DNA of 64,000 nt. Origin: CBDFMG01 sp965221205 [NCBI: bacterium] (lineage in GTDB: Bacteria > SM23-31). The stretch is from assembly GCA_965221205.1 (NCBI GenBank), contig OZ244870.1:3472001-3536000 (forward strand). The letters are read 5' to 3'. Positions 28,398 through 37,022 of the stretch are shown one piece after another. Positions within the stretch are counted from its first letter, which is position 1. The number at the start of each line of letters is the position of its first letter. The notes below the pieces were generated by a model. The model was given only the letters and a program-made list of their open reading frames with translations. It was not told the origin of the DNA and ran no database searches. Position numbers and translations under genes: made by a program.

Positions 28398-28685
28398 TCA
28401 GAAGTTTTTTGCATCAACCGCCAGAGTCTCATTGAGGATTTGAATATCCAACTCTTTCTCGGCAACCAGGCGTTTCAGGCGAATATTCTCTCTCTCTAAC
28501 GCTTTCAATCGTTTCGCCTGATTCACCCGAAGACCACCATACTCCTTTCGCCAACGATAATAGGTCTGCTCTGTAACCTCAATCTGGCGAGCAGCTTGTT
28601 GAACCGACTGACCTTGAGCGAGCAGTACTTCTGCCTCTCGAAGCTTGTGGATAATTTGTTCTGATGTGTGAATTCTACGTGCCAT
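28398..28685 (-). CDS. IS3-family transposase OrfA (helix-turn-helix)
   Basis: A 95-residue DNA-binding subunit. An N-terminal helix-turn-helix (SVQQAARQIEVTEQTYYRW) is followed by a leucine-zipper-like helix (LKALERENIRLKRLVAEKEL). The last codons before the stop include the heptamer A AAA AAC, read as AAA then AAC, an established slippery site type in IS3 elements. OrfA alone recognises the terminal repeats and, in this family, tends to limit transposition. OrfAB is the transposase. Confidence 0.92.
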   Translation of the reverse strand: MARRIHTSEQIIHKLREAEVLLAQGQSVQQAARQIEVTEQTYYRWRKEYGGLRVNQAKRLKALERENIRLKRLVAEKELDIQILNETLAVDAKNF

Positions 28686-28760
28686 TGATCTTGCTCCTTT
28701 CTTTTCAATCTAATCCCTGTACTAATATACTATCTGGATCAACTTTTGGGGGCAAGGTCA

Positions 28761-29215
28761 ACTCCCAATTCAATCAGCTTGCGCTGTAGCGCTGCTTTTG
28801 CCGGAGTTACAAATATGAGTAAGACTGTTAACGAGTATAATACAGAAAGGAGCGCAACAGCAAAACTTGGTCCCAATGCATCGGGATCATCCAAATTAGC
28901 TCTAATTAGTGATGCGCCTATGAAACAAAAAAATCCAATACCCCGGAGATGACAAGATAGATATTGACAGTTTTATAAAAATGAATGCCGCGCTTTAAAT
29001 GAATTTCTTCTGCATTTCCTTTTATAAACGCAACCGAAACAATTTGTTTAATATCTGAAGAACTATATGTACAAATTGAAAGTAAAATAGTTGGGCCAAA
29101 TAAAAGGACTATTGTTGGAAAATTGATAGCCCACAAAGCCATCCCGCCCAAAGACCATGTAAGCAAAATAATAGCAGCCGATAAAAAAATATAAATGTAA
29201 CTTGTTTTTATTCAT
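28761..29215 (-). pseudogene. MotA/ExbB-like channel gene, IS-truncated
   Basis: ATG at 29213-29215 has CAGGAG 8 bases upstream. The deduced protein runs through ILLTWSLGGMALWAINFPTI, FGPTILLS, KRGIHFYKTVNIYLVISGVL and DPDALGPSFAVALLSVLY. This pattern of membrane segments fits the MotA/TolQ/ExbB proton-channel family. There are two single-base frame breaks, one in the A5 run near 29205-29209 and one in the A7 (plus-strand) run at 28927-28933. The 3' end is cut by the IS. It is non-functional as read. With fliG at the other end of the window it is the only motor-type gene here. Confidence 0.6.
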
Positions 29216-29483
29216 AATAATACTCCTGTTTTTGCAGGGCTTTAATATAACCGTGTGCATGTTCCGGCGAACTTTGAATATGTTCGTCAATATTGTGGTA
29301 TGTATAGAAAGCTGCAAATGAATCACTCAATTGTATTGGCGGTCTGAAGAATATGATGCTCAATACAACTGCAACAACAATTGCAGGTTCAAAGATATAA
29401 TCTATGATTTTATTACCCCGGGCTGAAAGTTTTTCACTGGTAATTACGTGTTCTGGAATATCAATAGAAAATTCTGATTCCAC
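29208..29483 (-). CDS. Small single-span membrane protein, unknown
   Basis: A frame of 91 residues, starting at GTG. The N-terminus (EFSIDIPEHVITSEKLSARG) is hydrophilic, followed by one hydrophobic segment (FEPAIVVAVVLSIIFF, about residues 32-47) and a charged tail ending EYYYE. Its stop overlaps the start of the MotA-like gene, which is an operon-like arrangement and the main reason to think it is real. I know no family. It could also be decayed. Confidence 0.4.
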   Translation of the reverse strand: MESEFSIDIPEHVITSEKLSARGNKIIDYIFEPAIVVAVVLSIIFFRPPIQLSDSFAAFYTYHNIDEHIQSSPEHAHGYIKALQKQEYYYE

Positions 29484-29521
29484 ATTGTTAACTTTCGATT
29501 TTTGAAACTATATATAATTCT

Positions 29522-29746
29522 TTGTGGTGGTGTATTATAACAACGGTTACTTTGGGTTTTGTTCAAGATGTTGCACCTATTACAGCTGCAGGAAAATTAT
29601 ACTCTGTATTCTTGATTGCCATGGGAATGGTACTTTTGGGAACATTCACTGGTATGGTCGCCGATTATTTTATCAGTACAGATATTGAAAATAAATTAGA
29701 TACGTTATTAAAACCAAAATCTAATTCAGAAACTGATAAATTGTAA
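29522..29746 (+). pseudogene. K+ channel pore fragment
   Basis: The plus strand encodes a pore helix and last membrane helix of an ion-channel (Ion_trans_2-like) protein: WWCIITTVTLGF, DVAPITAAGKLYSVFLIAMG and GTFTGMVADYF. The selectivity filter expected as TVGYGD reads TLGFVQD, and the first half of the channel is missing because the opposite-strand frame begins there. It is a truncated relic rather than a working channel. Confidence 0.65.
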
Positions 29747-29984
29747 ATCTGAAATTAGAATAAGCTTATTTGCAGAATAACTATTAAAAATAGCGGTAAT
29801 CACACATAGTTCTCAAATCTAAAAACAATTCTATATGTTCTGTTTATTAAACAGCATGGTCCAAAAAAACTTTCATTTAACGTGATTATATACTTATCAT
29901 TTGTTTAATTTCCAATAATACAAAAGCAATTTTCTTATTGTCAAATAGTGGTTGATTATATGAGAATAGGGTTTCGACTTTAAT

Positions 29985-30690
29985 CGATATATGCTTCTCC
30001 AATCATACCGCAATGGTGTATGGGAATGCAGGCCGTGCAGAAGACAATTTACCGTAACTGTTGGTACTATTTTTGAAAAGACAAAAATTCCGCTTAAAAA
30101 TTGTTGGCGGCGATTCATTATATGTGCGCTTCCAAGAAGGGTATCAGTTCACATCAGTTGCATGGAATGTCAGGAATATCTTATAAATCAGCATGGTACA
30201 TGACCCACAGAATACGTGAAGCAATGAATTTACCACCATTCGGTCAGAAAATTAAAGGGTGTCATTGAAGCCGGTGAATCGTATGCCGGGTAAGGGTCAA
30301 GGAAAGCGTGGTGAGGGTTCAGTTAAGAAAACTCCTGTGTTTTCGTTTATAGAACATAACGGTCGTGTTTACCTAACGTTAATGCCAAATACTCTAAAAC
30401 CGTTATGAGCGAATTTATAGATAATCAAAGCGTTGTTGTAACAGACAAATTCAAATCTTACAGCGGTGTAAAGAATGAACATACGGAACATAAGGTTATC
30501 AATCTATGGAAGATAAAGAATATGTACGGGGAAACTAATGGAATATATCAACACGTAAGCAAACAACATTTATTCCGATATGTCAATGAATTTGATTTTA
30601 GATATAATTTGCGTAAAGTTAATGATACTGAAAGAACAATAACGGCAATTCGGGGAGCAATCAGGAAAAGACTAATGTACAAAGAAAGTA
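29985..30690 (+). pseudogene. IS1595-family (ISXO2-like) transposase relic 1
   Basis: Fragments in different frames spell an ISXO2-like transposase in order: YRNGVWECRPCRRQFTVTVG (zinc-ribbon end), ISYKSAWYMTHRIREAMN, a GKGQGKRG patch, VVVTDKFKSYSG and VSKQHLFRYVNEFDFRYN. At least three frame breaks separate them. There are no intact inverted ends visible to me. The 29747-29984 stretch before it is featureless. It is an old insertion, and a second relic of the same family lies at 36.2-36.7 kb on the other side of the helicase gene. Confidence 0.8.
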
Positions 30691-30715
30691 TACCGACTAA
30701 TTTTTATGTTTTTAC

Positions 30716-30892
30716 ATGGGTAAGAAACGAAAAAAGAAGAAAAAAGAATCAGAAAAAGATAAATCAGTCCAATTGTATTCCCTTGAACCAGACGTATCCG
30801 ACACACTTTACGATACGGAGTTGGTCGTCGGGTTGATTGATGCCCGCGCCCATAAACTAGGGCGAGGGGAGTACAAGAATCGGAGGTTGTGA
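30716..30892 (+). CDS. Small basic protein, first of an overlapping pair
   Basis: A 58-codon gene from ATG at 30716 to TGA at 30890-30892. The first 15 residues are almost all Lys/Arg (GKKRKKKKKES), then the protein becomes acidic (LYSLEPDVSDTLYDTEL) and ends ARAHKLGRGEYKNRRL. Its TGA overlaps the ATG of the next gene (TGATG), which implies translational coupling. It does not match the transposase frame it follows. I recognise no family. It could be a nucleic-acid-binding peptide, which is inference from charge only. Confidence 0.5.
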   Translation: MGKKRKKKKKESEKDKSVQLYSLEPDVSDTLYDTELVVGLIDARAHKLGRGEYKNRRL

Positions 30893-31122
30893 TGGCTAAT
30901 ACAATTAAAAAATTCGCCTATAAAATTATCAAAATGGAGAAGACCGGCCAAATGCCCTCTGATCCGAGCGTATTTCTAAATCTGCGTTATTGGGGCAGCG
31001 ATGGGGAAGGAGATGCACCACACGTCTCGCCCAGTTTGACGTCAGGGGAAATTGACGACTATATTAAGGTACTCAAAGCGCCGACCTTGATGCAGTGGGC
31101 AAGCGCGCAAAAAGAGCCTTAA
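30892..31122 (+). CDS. Small protein, second of an overlapping pair
   Basis: A 76-residue protein, with ATG at 30892 preceded by GGAGG at a good distance, which is a strong ribosome site for this region. The sequence begins ANTIKKFAYKIIKMEKTG, then LRYWGSDGEGDAPHVSP and a helical tail DDYIKVLKAPTLMQWASAQ. It is unknown to me. It is convergent with the helicase gene, whose stop is at 31288, and base use shifts to GC-rich within it. The pair may be acquired together with the helicase gene. The 31123-31287 gap shows nothing further. Confidence 0.55.
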   Translation: MANTIKKFAYKIIKMEKTGQMPSDPSVFLNLRYWGSDGEGDAPHVSPSLTSGEIDDYIKVLKAPTLMQWASAQKEP

Positions 31123-31287
31123 CAAATGCCAGGGCGGCAACATTGAAAATGGCTGCCGAACGAATTTCAAAGTGAGACACCACCGAGAGAACCGACGTTG
31201 ATATGGCGCGTACCCCGGTTCGCCGCTCATGGAGGCACGCCGCTGTCGCGTCCCCGTATGTATGTCACACGCCCGCTTCGGTGATGA

Positions 31288-34200
31288 TCAAGCCCAAAGC
31301 CAGTCCAGCTCCGAGAATGCGAGTGCTTGCTGGAAGTTCTCGATGTTGTCCTCGACGTTGAGGATGAGGCATCGGTCATTGCCGCCGTTCTTGACACCCC
31401 GCAAGCCCCTGCCGATCATCTGAAAATAGAGGTTCGGACTGTAGACCGGCCGCGCCACGATGATGGCTCTCGTCTTGGGCGTGTCAAAACCTTCCCGGAA
31501 TACAGCATAGTTCACGAGCGCCTTGATCTCACCGCGCCGGAACTCCTCTACTACCCTTTGGCGTGTCGAAGGCTCCGTATATCCGCTCACGGCTCTCGAC
31601 TTGATGCCCTTCGCATTCAAGAGAGCCGCCACCGTTTGTGCATGCTTGACCGATGTCGCGAAGATGAGAGTGGGCCAGTTTGGATCTACATGCGTTTCAT
31701 ATGCTTCGATTATGCGCCTGGTGCGTTCTGAGTCACCAGCGATGCGATCTTCCACGCTTCGGGGAAGCCACGGCACGGATGCCATTTGCTCCCGTTCCTG
31801 AATGTCCAGCGAAAACACGCCGCCTTCGATGGTTTTGTGGTCTGCCAGCGCGAGTACGCGCATACTTTGCAGTTCGCGGATAACTCTCTGCGGATCGTCG
31901 CTCTCAAACGCCCCGGCGTCGAGCCGGCTGCCGCCGTAACGGTTGACCAGCCATTTGGTTTCTTCTTCGTTATACCCACGATAGGGCGTCGCGGTAAGAC
32001 CGAGCAGAAACGGTTCATCGGCTTCCTGCCGCCGGGTCAAGCCGATTTCCTGCATGGCCGAGGTGAACGTCGGAGCGATCGACCGATGCGCTTCGTCGAA
32101 AACGACGAGCTTGAAGTCCGTTAAAAACTCGTACTCGCTGGGTTGGTTCCTGAGTTTGGCGTTGAGCGTCTGGATTGTCGCGACGATGACATGGAGGTCG
32201 CTCGTCGGCAGCGGCGGGGGCTGCCTGGCCCACATCCTGGAGACACGCAACCGTGATCCACTTTTGCCGATGCTTGACCACACCTGCCGCCATGCTTCGA
32301 CGGCCTGTTCGCACAGTTCGTCTCGATCCGCGACCCAGAGGACGCCGCCTTTGAAGCTATCGTGACACATCGCTTCGACGATCGCCTGCACGGCGACGCG
32401 AGTCTTGCCCGACCCGGTCGGCATGCTGATCATCCCGCGCCGTTCGGCACCATCCACGAGCCCGTCGCGGAGCAGGTCTCGAACCTTGCCGACGACAGTC
32501 TGTTGATAGCCGTGAAGTTCCGGGAGCGAGTACGGACCTTCGATTTCAACAAACGGGTCGCGGCGCCTGTTCCGCTCTCCCGCCCATTCGTCGGAGAATC
32601 CGAGCGAGCGGACGAAATTGACAGCTGGCGCCGACCCGGCCCACTGTTTTGGCGGACCCAAGTGGCCGAGCGCCCACTTATATCGTTTGAGAGCATTCGA
32701 GTCATATGTGGTAATGGCGGCTTCGGCTATCCGAAGGTCTGTCAACGCAGCGCCTTTGGTTTCAAGTTCAAGTATGGCGAGTATGGTGAGCAGCGAAGAG
32801 GGCAGGTCCCAACGTAACACTTGTTCTCCTACCGCCTCCAGCAGTCGCTTGGCGTCTGTCGTGTGTTCCCGGACGGCGGCACGCCGTTCTTCAATTTCCC
32901 GCAGTGTCTCGTATTGCAGTACTGCCTCAAGCCGGTGTTCGTTTAAGTCAAGCTTCAGCTCGCGAGAGACAAGCTTCAGCTCATGGCCTTTGTCATCGTC
33001 GCCTGTGCGGGCGAGATAAATGTTGCTATCGTGAAAAACGCATTCAGACTCTCCGCCGCCGGTGTCGATAAAGATTTGTTCACAGCGTATGAGTTGGCAT
33101 GTTTTCAGATGCGCCGGAAGATGCTTATCCAATCCCGGCCAAACGTCTGTCAAAGGGATTGGGTCTTCTTCGCCGATGAATTCCGGCGTCGGTTCCGCCA
33201 GATCGAATGTTTCTTTGATGCGGTCTGCTTTCGGGTGCGCCAGCAATGCACGCAAAGCCGCCGGGTTTTCTGGCTGCGGTTCTCCGAGTGCATCCTTGAA
33301 CGGGACGACGATGCCGTCAGAAGTTCGAACTCGTCCATATTCTCGCAGCATGTGAATGGCCAGTGACTCAAAATGTATTTCAGGATAGTAATGCACCGTA
33401 TTGTGCCGCATCGTCCACTGCTCATACATGGCATCATGTGATAGCAAAGCATCCGTGTAGAGAACCCGACCTTCGTCAGACAGGACGGTTAGAACCTTCG
33501 TCGGACCGACACCCTCAGTCGAGATAAAGTTCAGCCAATCCCATTCCGGGGTATGAGGCAGATCAGGTAAATTTCGAAAGGTTTGGCGGCACGAACGGAG
33601 AAATGAACTGAATCGCGGCTCCAATGACAGGTCACGGTCATCTCGCGGCGCATCCGTCACGCCAAGATCGCACAGCAGTTCAATATCCTGCTCATGGAAA
33701 TCCGTGTCCACCGTGGCATCGCCGTCTCGGTTTCCGTCGCCGGGCACTATACCGCCCGGCAGCAGCACAGAGTGAAGAGGTAGCCAGCCGCCGGACTGCG
33801 TCCGGACGAGAAGCTTTGTGGGCCAAATTTCTTCTTGATGATAATTTTTAATTCCTTGAATGATATCTCTAGCCGCGGTCCTATCGACTTTACGCGCCTG
33901 TTCCCAGAATTGAGTCCAGGGAGTCGCGTTCGGCTTCGCAGATCTGTTCAGAACCTTCTTCGCTGTAAGCCTGAAAGTGTTCTCTGGTGACGGCGGCTTG
34001 ATTCCCAGCTTCTTCAGAGCCTTGAGCGTGCCGCCATCCGATGCGAGTTCCGGGTGCACGAGCGAATCCGGACCTGAACCGTGTCCGCCATCCAGAGGCA
34101 GAAAGATCCGCTCGGGATCCGGCGCCTTCAATTTGCCGTTTGCCATCAGCACGATATCGCCAAGGTTTCTTTCGTTCAATCTTATCTCAGGCGATATGTG

Positions 34201-35727
34201 GGCGGCTGTCTGGATAGCTGCCATGGAAGCCTCGGTAATGTTCTCCGGTTCCTGATCCGTTACAAGCGCCTCCAGCCACTCGGCAACTGCGGTCCTGGGC
34301 GCTGAGGATTGGTCGGACCATAACCTGTCGACGACGGCGAGCCGGTTGCGGGTGAGTGCCTTGTGATGAAGCCAGTCCGATGGTCGGCCTGCATACGCCG
34401 CCCACCGGTCGAACGGTGCCATGTCCATTTTGCCATCCGGCGGCGTCAGCTTTTTCGGAGGATAAGAAACTTCACGAGCGGCACGGAGGTTCCCGCCTTG
34501 GTCGGGAATGATCTCGCGCCCATCATGAAGATTGCGAAACAGGTTCTTACGGAGCCGGTCAGCCTGCTCCGTATCGCCCCCCTCGTGTCGGCGCGGCAGC
34601 GCATCCAGGTGTCGAGCAGGATCGGTTTGTGTCGAGAGATCGGGCAAATTGTCGGCAACCATCTTCGCCGCAGATTCAAGCAGTTCGTCATTGTATGGAC
34701 CAGGAAGCAGGTTCTGGCGATCCTCGTTGGTCTTCCATGGCGCATTCAGGATGCCGGCGACAAGGCTCGCGGTCTTCGTCGGAAAGAACGCCCAGAATTG
34801 GCCTGGATCGATCCGCCGATCGAGCGGCACAGCCCACGAGATCTCCACCTCGCCGCCGCCGCCGAGCGATCTGCGGTCGGCTCGGGCATTGTCCGATAAC
34901 CGATGCGTATTGTTGAACAGCTTCCATCCACAGATCGCATCGCCATCCGCAAGAAGGTACTCGCCATCGACATTTTCCAGTTCGAGAGTTCGGTCGACCT
35001 CAGACTGTCCGCCGTTCAGTGTTAGTTGACGGACATGCTTGACGAACAGAAGGAATTCCGGTGGGAAGCTGCGCATCTGCCGGCCAAGATCGTCGACCGC
35101 TTCTGGTTTGAGTGGAAGCCGCACGATGTTCGTCGCCCACTCCATGAGTTTGGAGAGGGTATCGTCCTTGGCCCGGAACTCGCTGGGATCGATGGGGTCG
35201 GGCAGGCGCAGCGCCGGATAACGTTCAGCATCCGGTACGAATTGCCCGATGCGCTCTTTCGAGCGCGTGCGGTCAAAGCGGAACGAGCCGGAGCGGCTGA
35301 AGAATTCCGGCGCATCGGTAACACCAAGAACCGATTTGAAGCCAAGGCCGAACCTCCCGATCTCGCGAGTCCCACGCTTGGGCGACATGTGTGAAAACAT
35401 GAGCGCCGTCACACCCTTGCAGTCGATTGGCGCCCCATCATCGGCGCAGTACAGATAGGCTTCAGTCAGACAAATTTCGATGCGTCCGCCAGCGGGAACA
35501 CCAGCCAGTGCATCGGCGCTATTCTGAACGAGTTCGAACAGTTGGCGGTGAGCATAACCGCCGTGCGCCGTGTCTTCTTCGTGGTTGGCATCTTCATCGA
35601 CAAAATAAGGCTGCTTATCATAGGCTTTCAGGGTTCGCTTCGACTCGTTAGCTATATGGGTGCCCAACGCCCCGTTCGGTCCGGCCCAACCATCAGCCGG
35701 AGGTAATCCGTTTTTGTTATTGACCAT
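31288..35727 (-). CDS. Hsp90-type ATPase fused to SF2 helicase (putative defence protein)
   Basis: About 1479 residues from the ATG at 35727. The frame stays open to 35901, but those 58 codons are AT-rich and unlike the GC-rich body. Numbered from 35901: a GHKL ATPase of the sacsin/Hsp90 type with N-box ELVQNSADAL (123-132), ADDGAP (153-158) and GRFGLGFKS (182-190). A long middle region of about 900 residues has no recognised domain. The helicase half has MPTGSGKT (about 1160-1167), DEAH (about 1269), LTATPYRG and QMIGRGLRG (about 1494-1502). The gene is conspicuously GC-rich against AT-rich flanks with transposase relics on both sides, so recent transfer is likely. Similar fusions occur near restriction systems. 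The defence role is inferred. Confidence 0.8.
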   Translation of the reverse strand: MVNNKNGLPPADGWAGPNGALGTHIANESKRTLKAYDKQPYFVDEDANHEEDTAHGGYAHRQLFELVQNSADALAGVPAGGRIEICLTEAYLYCADDGAPIDCKGVTALMFSHMSPKRGTREIGRFGLGFKSVLGVTDAPEFFSRSGSFRFDRTRSKERIGQFVPDAERYPALRLPDPIDPSEFRAKDDTLSKLMEWATNIVRLPLKPEAVDDLGRQMRSFPPEFLLFVKHVRQLTLNGGQSEVDRTLELENVDGEYLLADGDAICGWKLFNNTHRLSDNARADRRSLGGGGEVEISWAVPLDRRIDPGQFWAFFPTKTASLVAGILNAPWKTNEDRQNLLPGPYNDELLESAAKMVADNLPDLSTQTDPARHLDALPRRHEGGDTEQADRLRKNLFRNLHDGREIIPDQGGNLRAAREVSYPPKKLTPPDGKMDMAPFDRWAAYAGRPSDWLHHKALTRNRLAVVDRLWSDQSSAPRTAVAEWLEALVTDQEPENITEASMAAIQTAAHISPEIRLNERNLGDIVLMANGKLKAPDPERIFLPLDGGHGSGPDSLVHPELASDGGTLKALKKLGIKPPSPENTFRLTAKKVLNRSAKPNATPWTQFWEQARKVDRTAARDIIQGIKNYHQEEIWPTKLLVRTQSGGWLPLHSVLLPGGIVPGDGNRDGDATVDTDFHEQDIELLCDLGVTDAPRDDRDLSLEPRFSSFLRSCRQTFRNLPDLPHTPEWDWLNFISTEGVGPTKVLTVLSDEGRVLYTDALLSHDAMYEQWTMRHNTVHYYPEIHFESLAIHMLREYGRVRTSDGIVVPFKDALGEPQPENPAALRALLAHPKADRIKETFDLAEPTPEFIGEEDPIPLTDVWPGLDKHLPAHLKTCQLIRCEQIFIDTGGGESECVFHDSNIYLARTGDDDKGHELKLVSRELKLDLNEHRLEAVLQYETLREIEERRAAVREHTTDAKRLLEAVGEQVLRWDLPSSLLTILAILELETKGAALTDLRIAEAAITTYDSNALKRYKWALGHLGPPKQWAGSAPAVNFVRSLGFSDEWAGERNRRRDPFVEIEGPYSLPELHGYQQTVVGKVRDLLRDGLVDGAERRGMISMPTGSGKTRVAVQAIVEAMCHDSFKGGVLWVADRDELCEQAVEAWRQVWSSIGKSGSRLRVSRMWARQPPPLPTSDLHVIVATIQTLNAKLRNQPSEYEFLTDFKLVVFDEAHRSIAPTFTSAMQEIGLTRRQEADEPFLLGLTATPYRGYNEEETKWLVNRYGGSRLDAGAFESDDPQRVIRELQSMRVLALADHKTIEGGVFSLDIQEREQMASVPWLPRSVEDRIAGDSERTRRIIEAYETHVDPNWPTLIFATSVKHAQTVAALLNAKGIKSRAVSGYTEPSTRQRVVEEFRRGEIKALVNYAVFREGFDTPKTRAIIVARPVYSPNLYFQMIGRGLRGVKNGGNDRCLILNVEDNIENFQQALAFSELDWLWA

Positions 35728-36239
35728 GAGAAGTCCGGCTCTCCTACTTTTTGTCAAGGTATTACTATTTTTGGATTTTAACCTTAATACTGAATGGACT
35801 GTTGGTAATAAGTCTTTCGATTCAGTATTCACATTTACCTTCAGATTTTCGGCATCAATATTTATAGATAATTGCCCTTTAGCGGAATACTTACTAATCA
35901 ATCTTTCTATTGTGTTTAAATCATTAGTAGGCTGGCAATTTCCTCTTTAATTTTTTTCTTACATGACCAGAGCTGAGCTTATATCTTCGTTCATATGTTG
36001 GTTCCCTTTGTTTTACGAACAAAAATGTACGAAGTTGCGAATATTAGGTCAAGCAATTTCTTTGTATAGCCCCAAAATACTTTGTGCTGATACCTAAGCT
36101 ATACTTCTGTACACAAAGCTCATTCACAGAATGTTGTTACCTTTGGCAAGTATATAATAAGGTTTGGTGCTTAGGTTATTTCCGTACTAAGTGTTACATT
36201 AGACTTGGAATGGAAGAAAAAGTCGCTATATTGATTGCT
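35728..36239. other. Leader of the helicase gene, no clear gene
   Basis: The minus strand before 35727 encodes short AT-rich protein-like stretches (for example KIKEEIASLLMI and then NTIERLISKYSAKGQL in another frame), which may be a decayed unrelated gene fused in frame to the helicase ORF. There is no RNA gene or terminator by eye. Confidence 0.4.
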
Positions 36240-36700
36240 GGTACAGCATGTCCCGTTTGTTCCGGGGATCGTCTGTACCGTTTGCGTGCTAATCGTTTTA
36301 CAGGTACTCGATGTTCTTGTAAAGAGAGCCCGAAGCGGTTCGCGGACGGATCTTGCTCTACTGCAGTATGTTTCTTTGGAGATACCTGCCAATAAAGCTG
36401 CCAGGGGTCTTGGTTTTGGCTCTATGACGGTGCGAGGCACATAGATGCTTTATCGACAGGAGATGTATGATTTTTTGTGTCAGGAAGTGAGAAGACTTTC
36501 CGGCGAGAACGGTCGATCATAACACAGAGTGCATCACGGGACATCGTCATAGTAACGGCCTTGATGGGTTCTGGTCATGTGCACAAGAAAGACGCTTACA
36601 GTACCATGGTGTCAGCAAAAATCATTGCCTGGTATACCGCAAGGAAATGGAATGGAGATACAATTACAGAAACCAAAATCTATACCATTTTTTAATCAAA
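36240..36700 (+). pseudogene. IS1595-family (ISXO2-like) transposase relic 2
   Basis: An N-terminal zinc-ribbon (ACPVCSGDRLYRLRANRF) and, after frame breaks, a C-terminal ISXO2-like end (GFWSCAQ, then SKNHCLVYRKEMEWRYNYRN) can be read on the plus strand. The catalytic middle is mostly lost. It has different residues from relic 1, so it is a separate insertion and not a duplicate of it. Confidence 0.7.
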
Positions 36701-37022
36701 ATTCACGTTAGTCCGTTTTTGACCTGATTACCTTATGTTATTTCCAGACCACGTGTCATAGAGTACCTGGTAAGGAAGCTGATGACGTAACAACCGATAC
36801 TTCTTCTAAATTGTAAATCTGCTCTTTGATGGGGAACCCGGGCTTTCTATTTTATCCGAGTCTCCTCATGAGTTTAATCACTTCATATCATAGTTTTTGA
36901 CAATATCTGTATAATACTTTCTCATCCGGCTTTTTGAAAATTTATATACAATTAAGTTCAGATTGTTTCTAAAAAAACACTTAGTATGGTGATGATCAAA
37001 TCAATTACAGGAGGATAGGTAA
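36701..37022. other. Upstream region of the amidohydrolase gene
   Basis: No gene. ACAGGAGGA lies at about 37008-37016, a strong ribosome site for the ATG at 37023. The promoter should lie in the AT-rich 36880-37000 stretch. Confidence 0.6.

Larger units (their letters stand above)
27482..28760 (-). mobile_element. IS3-family (IS407-like) insertion sequence, copy 1
   Basis: 1279 bases with TGACC/GGTCA ends inside longer imperfect inverted repeats (TGACCTGCCCC and TGACCTTGCCCCC). It encodes OrfA and OrfB in two frames. A second copy of exactly the same length lies in opposite orientation at 38833-40111, and the translated proteins are identical. No clear target duplication flanks this copy. 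Its transposase-start end has removed the 3' end of a MotA-like gene. Confidence 0.93.

Noticed and set aside
29522-29746. A complete small K+ channel
   Set aside because: The first membrane helix is absent and the selectivity filter is not TVGYGD-like.
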